Source of the DNA: Liolophura sinensis
Taxonomy: Eukaryota > Mollusca > Polyplacophora > Chitonida > Chitonidae
Reading direction: 5' to 3'
Length of the DNA: 11,490 bases
Assembly (NCBI RefSeq): GCF_032854445.1
Contig: NW_027018123.1
Location: 64,001 to 75,490, forward strand
The notes under the pieces were generated by a model, which searched no databases, had not been told where the DNA came from, and saw only the letters and a program-made list of their open reading frames with translations. How positions within the stretch are numbered: position 1 is the stretch's first letter; each line of letters starts with the position of its first letter. The position numbers and the translations under genes were made by a program. Shown here one piece after another: positions 1-8,235 of the stretch.

Positions 1-1
1 A

Positions 2-550
2 AGTACAACTAAACACTGACCCACATTTATAAAGTGCCAAAAGATGCGGAATTGGGCCAGGCATCGGCAGCTGTTAAAAAATTGCAAATATCCCTGGTTT
101 CCATGGAGTAAGAGCCGTTGCTGCGCACATGATTATGACATCAATGATCATTCAATTGTCGCTACAGCCAAAAGTATTGGTCGGAGAGCAACGCGGTTTG
201 CACCATTCGATTTCTCGTCACAAAATACGTCGGATTAGACTCTTACCAGCAGCACTGGAACAGTTTTTCCACTTTTGCATTTTTGCCTGGTCTTTTTGTT
301 AATTGAAATCGGCTACACTGTACTCTGTACAATCGCGACTGGTCATTACTATATTCAACTTTTGACTATAAGTTATGTGCCCTTCGGTAGCCCAGAAGAC
401 CTGAAATCTTTGGGCTAAGCCCATTTAACTCACCCAGCAACTGCCTTACTTCTAAGTGCAAGACAATCTCAATGTTTTTATCTACGTGTAGAAAAACCAG
501 ACCATTTGTACATAAAAAACACAAGGTACTTGATACAGTCTGCTGTAAAG
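2..550. repeat. Satellite monomer M1 (diverged edge type)
   Basis: This complete 549-bp copy shares with M2 alone the aactaaacactg start, the ttataaagtgcc version of the variable block, ttaaaaaattg (r75) and aatatccc (r89). Private features are cacatg in place of the CACGTG palindrome, cagcaactgcc, atgtttttatc and an end reading gtaaag. It also has catcaatgatcatt, so the TTATGACATAA dyad is broken. Its right end carries the r513 A state (tacataaaaaac) typical of odd-numbered copies. Confidence 0.95.
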
Positions 551-1099
551 AGTACAACTAAACACTGACATACATTTATAAAGTGCCAAAAGATGCGGAA
601 TTGGGCCAGGCATCGGCAGCTGTTAAAAAATTGCAAATATCCCTGGTTTCCATGAAGTAAGAGCCGTTGCTGAGCACGTGATTATGACATAAATGATCAT
701 TTAATTGTCGCTACAGCCAAAAGTATTGGTCGGAGAGCAACGCGGTTTGCACCATTCGATTTCTCGTCACAAAATACGTCCGATTAGCCTCTTACCAGCA
801 GCACTGGAACACTTTTTCCACTTTTGCATTTTTACCTGGTCTTTTTGTTAATTGAAATCGGCTACACTGTACTCTGTACAATCGCGACTGGTCATTACTA
901 TATTCAACTTTTGACTATAAGTTATGTGCCTTTCGGTAGCCCAGAAGACCTGAAATCTTTGGGCTAAGCCCATTTAAATCACCCAGCAATTGCCTTACTT
1001 CTAAGTCCAAGACAATCTCAATGTCTTTATCTACGTGTAGAAAAACCAGACCATTTGTACATGAAAAACAAAAGGTACTTGATACAGTCTGCTGAAAAA
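551..1099. repeat. Satellite monomer M2 (diverged edge type)
   Basis: This complete 549-bp copy pairs with M1 by its left-end variants. Private changes include ccatgaag (the CCATGG palindrome is lost), tgagcacg, acgtccgatt, gaacactttttcc, gcctttcgg and atttaaatcacc. A c-to-t change at r152 removes CAATTG but extends the neighbouring dyad to a perfect 14-bp palindrome at 690-703. The right end has atgaaaaacaaaagg and gctgaaaaa, variants shared with M4 and M8, so the right end of M2 belongs with the later dimer series. Confidence 0.95.
690..703. other. Extended 14-bp perfect palindrome in M2
   Basis: Substitution at r152 in M2 turns the usual AATGATCATT into taaatgatcattta, a perfect 14-bp dyad. 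It occurs once in the window and is an example of the variable strength of this site. Confidence 0.6.
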
Positions 1100-1648
1100 A
1101 GTACAACTGAACACTGACCCATTTCAGTAAGGTGCCAAAAGATGCGGAATTGAGCCAGGCATCGGCAGCTGTTGAAAAATTGCAAATTTCCCTGGTTTCC
1201 ATGGAGTAAGAGCCGTTGCTGGGCACGTGATTATGACATAAATGATCATTCAATTGTCACTACAGCCAAAAGTATTGGTCGGAGAGCAACGCGGTTTGCA
1301 CCATTCGATTTCTCGTCACAAAGTTCGTCGGATTAGACTCTTACCAGCAGCACTGGAACAGTTTTTCCACTTTTGCATTTTTGCCTGGTCTTTTTGTTAA
1401 TTGAAATCGGCTACACTGTACTCTGTACAATCGCGACTGGTCATTACTATATTCAACTTTTGACTATAAGTTTTGTGCCCTTCGGTAGCCCAGAAGACCT
1501 GAAATCTTTGGGCTAAGCCCATTTAACTCACCCAGCAATTGTGTTACTTCTAAGTCCAAGACAATCTCAATGTCTTTATCTACGTGTAGAAAAACCAGAC
1601 CATTTGTACATAAAAAACACAAGGTACTTGATACAGTCTGCTGTAAAA
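1100..1648. repeat. Satellite monomer M3 (family A)
   Basis: This complete copy has cccatttcagtaagg (r23 T), the caaagttcgtcgg variant, ttttgtgccc, gcaattgtgtt and gtccaag. These variants are shared with M5 and M9, which places it as the older sister of those copies. It differs from M5 in ttgagcc, tttgcctgg and ccagacc. The full four-palindrome cluster (1224-1256) is intact. Confidence 0.95.
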
Positions 1649-2197
1649 AGTACAACTGAACACTGACCCACATGAATAAGGTGCCAAAAGATGCGGAATT
1701 GACCCAGGTATCGGCAGCTGTTGAAAAATTGCAAATTTCCCTGGTTTCCATGGAGTAAGAGCCGTTGCTGCGCACGTGATTATGACATAAATGATCATTC
1801 AATTGTCACTACAGGCAAAAGTATTAGTCGGAGAGCAACGCGGTTTGCACCATTCGATTTCTCGTCACAAAATACGTCGGATTAGCCTTTTACCAGCAGC
1901 ACTGGAACAATTTTTCCAATTTTGCATTTTTGCCTGGTCTTTTTGTTAATTGAAATCGGCTACACTGTACTATGTACCATCGCGACTGGTCATTACTATA
2001 TTCAACTTTTGACTATATGTTATGTGCCCTTCGGTAGCCCAGAAGACCTGAAATCTTTGGGCTAAGCCCATTTAACTCACCCAGCAATTGCCTTACTTCT
2101 AAGTGCAAGACAATCTCAATGTCTTTATCTACGTGTAGAAAAACCACACCATTTGTACATGAAAAACAAAAGGTACTTGATACAGTCTGCTGAAAAA
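1649..2197. repeat. Satellite monomer M4 (family B)
   Basis: This is the first family-B copy. It has cacatgaataagg, ttgaccc, r61 T (gtatcgg), acaggcaaaag, attagtcgg, ccttttacc, caatttttccaattttgc, tgtactatgtaccatc and tgactatatg. It also carries tgcgcacgtg, where M6 and M10 have tgggcacgtg. The right end (acaaaagg, gctgaaaaa) is shared with M2 and M8. The stretch from r263 onward is duplicated at +2196 in M8. Confidence 0.95.
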
Positions 2198-2746
2198 AGT
2201 ACAACTGAACACTGACCCATTTCAGTAAGGTGCCAAAAGATGCGGAAGTGGGCCAGGCATCGGCAGCTGTTGAAAAATTGCAAATTTCCCTGGTTTCCAT
2301 GGAGTAAGAGCCGTTGCTGGGCACGTGATTATGACATAAATGATCATTCAATTGTCACTACAGCCAAAAGTATTGGTCGGAGAGCAACGCGGTTTGCACC
2401 ATTCGATTTCTCGTCACAAAGTTCGTCGGATTAGACTCTTACCAGCAGCACTGGAACAGTTTTTCCACTTTTGCATTTTTACCTGGTCTTTTTGTTAATT
2501 GAAATCGGCTACACTGTACTCTGTACAATCGCGACTGGTCATTACTATATTCAACTTTTGACTATAAGTTTTGTGCCCTTCGGTAGCCCAGAAGACCTGA
2601 AATCTTTGGGCTAAGCCCATTTAACTCACCCAGCAATTGTGTTACTTCTAAGTCCAAGACAATCTCAATGTCTTTATCTACGTGTAGAAAAACCACACCA
2701 TTTGTACATAAAAAACACAAGGTACTTGATACAGTCTGCTGTAAAA
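2198..2746. repeat. Satellite monomer M5 (family A)
   Basis: This copy is close to M3 but has gaagtgggcc at r49-58, tttttacctgg and ccacacc. It appears identical to M9, its partner in the tetramer. The gtgggcc variant is found only in M5 and M9, so it arose after the dimer duplication and before the tetramer duplication. Confidence 0.95.
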
Positions 2747-3295
2747 AGTACAACTGAACACTGACCCACAGGAATAAGGTGCCAAAAGATGCGGAATTGA
2801 CCCAGGTATCGGCAGCTGTTGAAAAATTGCAAATTTCCCTGGTTTCCATGGAGTAAGAGCCGTTGCTGGGCACGTGATTATGACATAAATGATCATTCAA
2901 TTGTCACTACAGGCAAAAGTATTAGTCGGAGAGCAACGCGGTTTGCACCATTCGATTTCTCGTCACAAAATACGTCGGATCAGCCTTTTACCAGCAGCAC
3001 TGGAACAATTTTTCCAATTTTGCATTTTTGCCTGGTCTTTTTGTTAATTGAAATCGGCTACACTGTACTATGTACCATCGCGACTGGTCATTACTATATT
3101 CAACTTTTGACTATATGTTATGTGCCCTTCGGTAGCCCAGAAGACCTGAAATCTTTGGGCTAAGCCCATTTAACTCACCCAGCAATTGCCTTACTTCTAA
3201 GTGCAAGACAATCTCAATGTCTTTATCTACGTGTAGAAAAACCACACCATTTGTACATGAAAAACACAAGGTACTTGATACAGTCTGCTGTAAAA
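2747..3295. repeat. Satellite monomer M6 (family B)
   Basis: This family-B copy resembles M4 but has cacaggaataagg, tgggcacgtg and an end reading acacaagg and gctgtaaaa. Base 2981 is c (cggatcagcc), while M10 and every other copy has t. That private change removes a plus-strand stop codon and so creates a longer spurious reading frame at 2819-3163. Confidence 0.95.
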
Positions 3296-3844
3296 TGTAC
3301 AACTGAACACTGACCCACTTCAGTAAGGTGCCAAAAGATGCGGAATTGAGCCAGGCATCGGCAGCTGTTGAAAAATTGCAAATTTCCCTGGTTTCCATGG
3401 AGTAAGAGCCGTTGCTGGGCACGTGATTATGACATAAATGATCATTCAATTGTCCCTACAGCCAAAAGTATTGGTCGGAGAGCAACGCGGTTTGCACCAT
3501 TCGATTTCTCGTCACAAAATACGTCGGATTAGCCTCTTACCAGCAGCACTGGAACAGTTTTTCCACTTTTGCATTTTTGCCTGGTCTTTTTGTTAATTGA
3601 AATCGGCTACACTGTACTCTGTACTCTCGCGACTGGTCATTACTATATTCAACTTTTGACTATAAGTTATGTGCCCTTCGGTAGCCCAGAAGACCTGAAA
3701 TCTTTGGGCTAAGCCCATTTAACCCACCCAGCAAATGTCTTACTTCTAAGTCCAAGACAATCTCAATGTCTTTATCTACGTGTAGAAAAACCAGACCATT
3801 TGTACATAAAAAACACAAGGTACTTGATACAGTCTGCTGTAAAA
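3296..3844. repeat. Satellite monomer M7 (family A, ctctgtactctc type)
   Basis: This copy starts with t rather than a at r1. It has tgtccctacag (r160 C), ctctgtactctcgcg, taacccaccc and gcaaatgtctt. The same haplotype is seen in M11 and M17. Base 3759 is a, whereas M11 and M17 have g at the equivalent positions. M7 therefore preserves the older state and is an informative time marker for the two duplications. Confidence 0.95.
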
Positions 3845-4393
3845 AGTACAACTGAACACTGACCCACATGAATAAGGTGCCAAAAGATGCGGAATTGAGC
3901 CAGGTATCGGCAGCTGTTGAAAAATTGCAAATTTCCCTGGTTTCCATGGAGTAAGAGCCGTTGCTGGGCACGTGATTATGACATCAATGATTATTCAATT
4001 GACACTACAGCCAAAAGTATTGGTCGGAGAGCAACGCGGTTTGCACCATTCGATTTCTCGTCACAAAATACGTCGGATTAGCCTCTTACCAGCAGCACTG
4101 AAACAGTTTTTCCAATTTTGCATTTTTGCCTGGTCTTTTTGTTAATTGAAATCGGCTACACTGTACTATGTACCATCGCGACTGGTCATTACTATATTCA
4201 ACTTTTGACAATATGTTATGTGCCCTTCGGTAGCCCAGAAGACCTGAAATCTTTGGGCTAAGCCCATTTAACTCACCCAGCAATTGCCTTACTTCTAAGT
4301 GCAAGACAATCTCAATGTCTTTATCTACGTGTAGAAAAACCACACCATTTGTACATGAAAAACAAAAGGTACTTGATACAGTCTGCTGAAAAA
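3845..4393. repeat. Satellite monomer M8 (family B, chimeric)
   Basis: The left part matches M12 and M18 (catcaatgattatt, ttgacactacag, cactgaaacag). The right part matches M4 (atatgttatg, acaaaagg, gctgaaaaa). The switch lies between 4107 and 4213. Base 4210 is a (tgacaatatg), while both parental types have t there. That base removes a minus-strand stop codon and explains the unusually long 153-codon frame at 4086-4547. M8 is the joint between the two tetramer copies. Confidence 0.93.
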
Positions 4394-4942
4394 AGTACAA
4401 CTGAACACTGACCCATTTCAGTAAGGTGCCAAAAGATGCGGAAGTGGGCCAGGCATCGGCAGCTGTTGAAAAATTGCAAATTTCCCTGGTTTCCATGGAG
4501 TAAGAGCCGTTGCTGGGCACGTGATTATGACATAAATGATCATTCAATTGTCACTACAGCCAAAAGTATTGGTCGGAGAGCAACGCGGTTTGCACCATTC
4601 GATTTCTCGTCACAAAGTTCGTCGGATTAGACTCTTACCAGCAGCACTGGAACAGTTTTTCCACTTTTGCATTTTTACCTGGTCTTTTTGTTAATTGAAA
4701 TCGGCTACACTGTACTCTGTACAATCGCGACTGGTCATTACTATATTCAACTTTTGACTATAAGTTTTGTGCCCTTCGGTAGCCCAGAAGACCTGAAATC
4801 TTTGGGCTAAGCCCATTTAACTCACCCAGCAATTGTGTTACTTCTAAGTCCAAGACAATCTCAATGTCTTTATCTACGTGTAGAAAAACCACACCATTTG
4901 TACATAAAAAACACAAGGTACTTGATACAGTCTGCTGTAAAA
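4394..4942. repeat. Satellite monomer M9 (family A)
   Basis: This is the tetramer duplicate of M5 at +2196 bp, and no difference from M5 was noticed. It carries the M5-specific gaagtgggcc and tttttacctgg, together with the M3/M5 variants catttcag and caaagttcgtc. Confidence 0.95.
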
Positions 4943-5491
4943 AGTACAACTGAACACTGACCCACAGGAATAAGGTGCCAAAAGATGCGGAATTGACCCA
5001 GGTATCGGCAGCTGTTGAAAAATTGCAAATTTCCCTGGTTTCCATGGAGTAAGAGCCGTTGCTGGGCACGTGATTATGACATAAATGATCATTCAATTGT
5101 CACTACAGGCAAAAGTATTAGTCGGAGAGCAACGCGGTTTGCACCATTCGATTTCTCGTCACAAAATACGTCGGATTAGCCTTTTACCAGCAGCACTGGA
5201 ACAATTTTTCCAATTTTGCATTTTTGCCTGGTCTTTTTGTTAATTGAAATCGGCTACACTGTACTATGTACCATCGCGACTGGTCATTACTATATTCAAC
5301 TTTTGACTATATGTTATGTGCCCTTCGGTAGCCCAGAAGACCTGAAATCTTTGGGCTAAGCCCATTTAACTCACCCAGCAATTGCCTTACTTCTAAGTGC
5401 AAGACAATCTCAATGTCTTTATCTACGTGTAGAAAAACCACACCATTTGTACATGAAAAACACAAGGTACTTGATACAGTCTGCTGTAAAA
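4943..5491. repeat. Satellite monomer M10 (family B)
   Basis: This is the tetramer duplicate of M6, differing at one noticed base (5177 t). It retains cacaggaataagg and all family-B markers. From r371 (5313) rightward it is also the left limit of the hexamer unit, because that right part is repeated in M16. Confidence 0.95.
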
Positions 5492-6040
5492 TGTACAACT
5501 GAACACTGACCCACTTCAGTAAGGTGCCAAAAGATGCGGAATTGAGCCAGGCATCGGCAGCTGTTGAAAAATTGCAAATTTCCCTGGTTTCCATGGAGTA
5601 AGAGCCGTTGCTGGGCACGTGATTATGACATAAATGATCATTCAATTGTCCCTACAGCCAAAAGTATTGGTCGGAGAGCAACGCGGTTTGCACCATTCGA
5701 TTTCTCGTCACAAAATACGTCGGATTAGCCTCTTACCAGCAGCACTGGAACAGTTTTTCCACTTTTGCATTTTTGCCTGGTCTTTTTGTTAATTGAAATC
5801 GGCTACACTGTACTCTGTACTCTCGCGACTGGTCATTACTATATTCAACTTTTGACTATAAGTTATGTGCCCTTCGGTAGCCCAGAAGACCTGAAATCTT
5901 TGGGCTAAGCCCATTTAACCCACCCAGCAAATGTCTTACTTCTAAGTCCAAGACGATCTCAATGTCTTTATCTACGTGTAGAAAAACCAGACCATTTGTA
6001 CATAAAAAACACAAGGTACTTGATACAGTCTGCTGTAAAA
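5492..6040. repeat. Satellite monomer M11 (family A, ctctgtactctc type)
   Basis: This is the duplicate of M7 at +2196 bp, with one noticed change: base 5955 is g (agacgatctc). The same g occurs in M17 at 9248. M11 is therefore a daughter of the M7 haplotype and the parent or sister of M17. Confidence 0.95.
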
Positions 6041-6589
6041 AGTACAACTGAACACTGACCCACATGAATAAGGTGCCAAAAGATGCGGAATTGAGCCAGG
6101 TATCGGCAGCTGTTGAAAAATTGCAAATTTCCCTGGTTTCCATGGAGTAAGAGCCGTTGCTGGGCACGTGATTATGACATCAATGATTATTCAATTGACA
6201 CTACAGCCAAAAGTATTGGTCGGAGAGCAACGCGGTTTGCACCATTCGATTTCTCGTCACAAAATACGTCGGATTAGCCTCTTACCAGCAGCACTGAAAC
6301 AGTTTTTCCAATTTTGCATTTTTGCCTGGTCTTTTTGTTAATTGAAATCGGCTACACTGTACTATGTACCATCGCGACTGGTCATTACTATATTCAACTT
6401 TTGACTATAAGTTATGTGCCCTTCGGTAGCCCAGAAGACCTGAAATCTTTCGGCTAAGCCCATTTAACTCACCCAGCAATTGCCTTACTTCTAAGAGCAA
6501 GACAATCTCAATGTCTTTATCTACGTGTAGAAAAACCACACCATTTGTACGTGAAAAACACAAGGTACTTGATACAGTCTGCTGTAAAA
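6041..6589. repeat. Satellite monomer M12 (family B)
   Basis: The left part equals that of M8: cacatgaataagg, gtatcgg, catcaatgattatt and cactgaaacag. Two dyads of the r125-157 cluster are broken by these changes. The right part has its own haplotype, with tttcggctaagcc (breaking the r410-422 hairpin), aagagcaag and ttgtacgtg. M15 shares the last two. M18 is its apparently identical hexamer duplicate. Confidence 0.95.
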
Positions 6590-7137
6590 AGTACAACTGA
6601 ACACTGACCCACTTCAGTAAGGTGCCAAAAGATGCGGAATTTAGCCAGGCATCGGCAGCTGTTGAAAAATTGCAAATTTCCCTGGTTTCCATGGAGTAAG
6701 AGCCGTTGCTGTGCACGTGATTATGGCATAAATGATCATTAAATTGTCACTACGGCCAAAAGTATTGGTCGAGAGCAACGCGGTTTGCACCATTCAATTT
6801 CTCGTCACAAAATACGTCGGATTAGCCTCTTACCAGCAGCACTGGAACAGTTTTTCCACTTTTGCATTTTTGCCTGGTCTTTTTGTTAATTGAAATCGGC
6901 TACACTGTACTCTGTACAATCGCGACTGGTCATTACTATATTCAACTTTTGACTATAAGTTATGTGCCCTTCGGTAGCCCTGAAGACCTGAAATCTTTGG
7001 GCCAAGCCCATTTAACTCACCCAGCAATTGTCTTACTTCTAAGTGCAAGACAATCTCAATGTCTTTATCTACGTGTAGAAAAACCAGACCATTTGTACAT
7101 AAAAAACACAAGGTACTTGATACAGTCTGCTGTAAAA
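6590..7137. repeat. Satellite monomer M13 (family A, 548 bp)
   Basis: One g is missing after 6770 (ggtcgagagc instead of ggtcggagagc). This is the only kind of length change in the window, and M19 repeats it. Other private variants are aatttagcc, tgtgcacgtg, ttatggcat, cattaaattg (CAATTG lost), tacggcc, attcaattt and ccctgaagacc. It has gggccaagccc in place of gggctaagccc, shared with M14. Confidence 0.95.
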
Positions 7138-7160
7138 AGTACAACTGAACACTGACCCAC

Positions 7161-7169
7161 TTCAGTAAG
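7161..7169. other. Most variable block of the monomer (r24-32), shown in M14
   Basis: Three clearly different versions of this block exist: ttcagtaag (M3, M5, M7, M9, M11, M13-M17 and M19-M21), atgaataag or aggaataag (family B) and atttataaa (M1 and M2). Several adjacent bases change together while the flanks cactgaccca and gtgccaa stay nearly fixed. This makes the block the best single marker of monomer family. Confidence 0.65.
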
Positions 7170-7261
7170 GTGCCAAAAGATGCGGAATTGAGCCAGGCAT
7201 CGGCAGCTGTTGAAAAATTGCAAATTTCCCTGGTTTCCATGGAGTAAGAGCCGTTGCTGGG

Positions 7262-7294
7262 CACGTGATTATGACATAAATGATCATTCAATTG
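7262..7294. promoter_or_regulatory. Cluster of four palindromes (r125-157), shown in M14
   Basis: Four perfect palindromes follow one another within 33 bp: CACGTG (r125-130), TTATGACATAA (r132-142, odd-centred), AATGATCATT (r142-151, sharing one base with the previous one) and CAATTG (r152-157). The cluster recurs intact in most copies, for example M3, M5, M6, M7, M10, M14 and M15. CACGTG is the E-box core recognised by bHLH-type proteins. Binding here is an inference only. M1 loses CACGTG. M1, M8, M12 and M18 break TTATGACATAA. M8, M12 and M18 also break AATGATCATT. M2, M13 and M19 lose CAATTG. Confidence 0.4.
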
Positions 7295-7454
7295 TCACTA
7301 CAGCCAAAAGTATTGGTCGGAGAGCAACGCGGTTTGCACCATTCGTTTTCTCGTCACAAAATACGTCGGATTAGACTCTTACCAGCAGCACTGGAACAGT
7401 TTTTCCACTTTTGCATTTTTGCCTGGTCTTTTTGTTAATTGAAATCGGCTACAC

Positions 7455-7474
7455 TGTACTCTGTACAATCGCGA
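7455..7474. other. Dyads TGTACTCTGTACA and TCGCGA (r318-337), shown in M14
   Basis: TGTAC and GTACA arms flank a 3-base centre, and one base later comes the hexamer palindrome TCGCGA. Family-B copies read tgtactatgtacc and keep only GTAC arms. M7, M11, M16 and M17 read tgtactctgtact, also weakening the outer pair. M15 and M21 lose TCGCGA. The interval is close to or within the inferred exchange tract of M8. Confidence 0.5.
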
Positions 7475-7686
7475 CTGGTCATTACTATATTCAACTTTTG
7501 ACTATAAGTTATGTGCCCTTCGGTAGCCCAGAAGACCTGAAATCTTTGGGCCAAGCCCATTTAACTCACCCAGCAATTGTCTTACTTCTAAGTGCAAGAC
7601 AATCTCAATGTCTTTATCTACGTGTAGAAAAACCACACCCTTTGTACATGAAAAACACAAGGTACTTGATACAGTCTGCTGTAAAA

Positions 7687-8235
7687 AGTACAACTGAACA
7701 CTGACCCACTTCAGTAAGGTGCCAAAAGATGCGGAATTGAGCCAGGCATCGGCAGCTGTTGAAAAATTGCAAATTTCCCTGGTTTCCATGGAGTAAGAGC
7801 CGTTGCTGGGCACGTGATTATGACATAAATGATCATTCAATTGTCACTGCAGCCAAAAGTATTGGTCGGAGAGCAACGCGGTTTGCACCATTCGATTTCT
7901 CGTCACAAAATACGTCGGATTAGCCTCTTACCAGCAGCACTGGAACAGTTTTTCCACTTTTGCATTTTTGCCTGGTCTTTTTGTTAATTGAAATCGGCTA
8001 CACTGTACTCTGTACAATCACGACTGGTCATTACTATATTCAACTTTTGACTATAAGTTATGTGCCCTTCGGTAGCCCAGAAGACCTGAAATCTTTGGGC
8101 TAAGCCCATTTAACTCACCCAGCATTTGTCTTACTTCTAAGAGCAAGACAATCTCAATGTCTTTATCTACGTGTAGAAAAACCACACCATTTGTACGTGA
8201 AAAACACAAGGTACTTGATACAGTCTGCTGTAAAA
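7687..8235. repeat. Satellite monomer M15 (family A)
   Basis: This copy is marked by cactgcagcc (r164 G), aatcacgactgg (TCGCGA lost), gcatttgtctt, aagagcaag and ttgtacgtg. The last two variants link its right end to M12. M21 is its hexamer duplicate, differing at 7726 versus 11019. Confidence 0.95.

Larger units (their letters stand above)
1100..3295. repeat. Dimeric higher-order repeat, two copies (2 x 1098 bp)
   Basis: M3-M4 (1100-2197) and M5-M6 (2198-3295) match at an offset of 1098 bp far better than neighbouring monomers match each other. M3 and M5 share catttcag at the start, the aaagttcgtcgg variant and ttttgtgccc. M4 and M6 share r61 T, r167 G, r178 A, r241 T and the tgtactatgtacc variant. 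By eye about nine substitutions separate the two dimers: r51, r54, the g/a in ttgcctgg and the g/c in aaccasacc for M3/M5, and r25, r123, base 2981, r521 and r545 for M4/M6. This is the oldest and most diverged of the three duplication levels. Confidence 0.8.
1911..4106. repeat. Tetrameric higher-order repeat, copy 1 (2196 bp)
   Basis: At an offset of 2196 bp (4 x 549) the stretch 1911-4213 matches 4107-6409. Mismatches seen by eye are 2981 c versus 5177 t, 3759 a versus 5955 g, and the junction base 4210. Copy 1 runs from the right half of M4 through M5, M6 and M7 to the middle of M8. The left edge is set at r263 of M4, because at r262 M4 has a and M8 has g. The exact exchange point cannot be fixed within the shared tract 4107-4213. 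Confidence 0.9.
4107..6302. repeat. Tetrameric higher-order repeat, copy 2 (2196 bp)
   Basis: This is the second copy of the 2196-bp unit, from the right half of M8 through M9, M10 and M11 to the middle of M12. M9 looks identical to M5. M10 differs from M6 by one base and M11 from M7 by one base. Identity at this offset ends after 6409, where M12 reads tgactataag while M8 reads tgacaatatg. Such closeness means a recent tandem duplication or conversion, or an assembly duplication, which only long reads can exclude. Confidence 0.9.
7138..7686. repeat. Satellite monomer M14 (family A), reference for r numbering
   Basis: This complete 549-bp copy was used as the reference for r positions. Private variants shared only with M20 are attcgttttctcg and caccctttgtac. 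The gggccaagccc state is shared with M13. All four palindromes of the cluster are intact (7262-7294), and so is the TGTACTCTGTACA dyad with the adjacent TCGCGA (7455-7474). Confidence 0.95.

Noticed and set aside
25-33. TATA-box-like ttataaag in M1 and M2
   Set aside because: It is only a variant of the hypervariable block, absent from all other copies, with no supporting downstream gene.
915-1253. Minus-strand 112-codon frame and its repeats across the array as genes
   Set aside because: It recurs because the satellite recurs. Inter-copy changes are nearly all amino-acid replacing, stops come and go, and the frame crosses the monomer joint. No recognisable domain, signal peptide or family motif is present.
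1319-1334. CENP-B-box-like sequence in M3, M5 and M9 (ttcgtcggatta)
   Set aside because: TTCG and the central A fit, but the required CGGG is replaced by agac, and most monomers lack even the TTCG part.
2819-3163. Plus-strand 114-codon frame in M6
   Set aside because: It is created by one private substitution (2981 c) that removes a stop found in all other copies.
4086-4547. The longest frame (153 codons, minus strand) as a distinct gene
   Set aside because: It results from one private base (4210) removing a stop. The added residues are ordinary satellite sequence read through.
6862-7155. Plus-strand 97-codon frames in M13, M14, M19 and M20
   Set aside because: They exist only because gggctaag became gggccaag in these copies, which removes a TAA. 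All other monomers have the stop.
7314-7351. tRNA-like internal promoter (A box at tggtcggagag, B box at attcgatttc)
   Set aside because: The B-box core TTCGA is present in most copies, but the flanking G residues are missing, the A box fits poorly and the spacing is short. No cloverleaf or terminator T-run follows.
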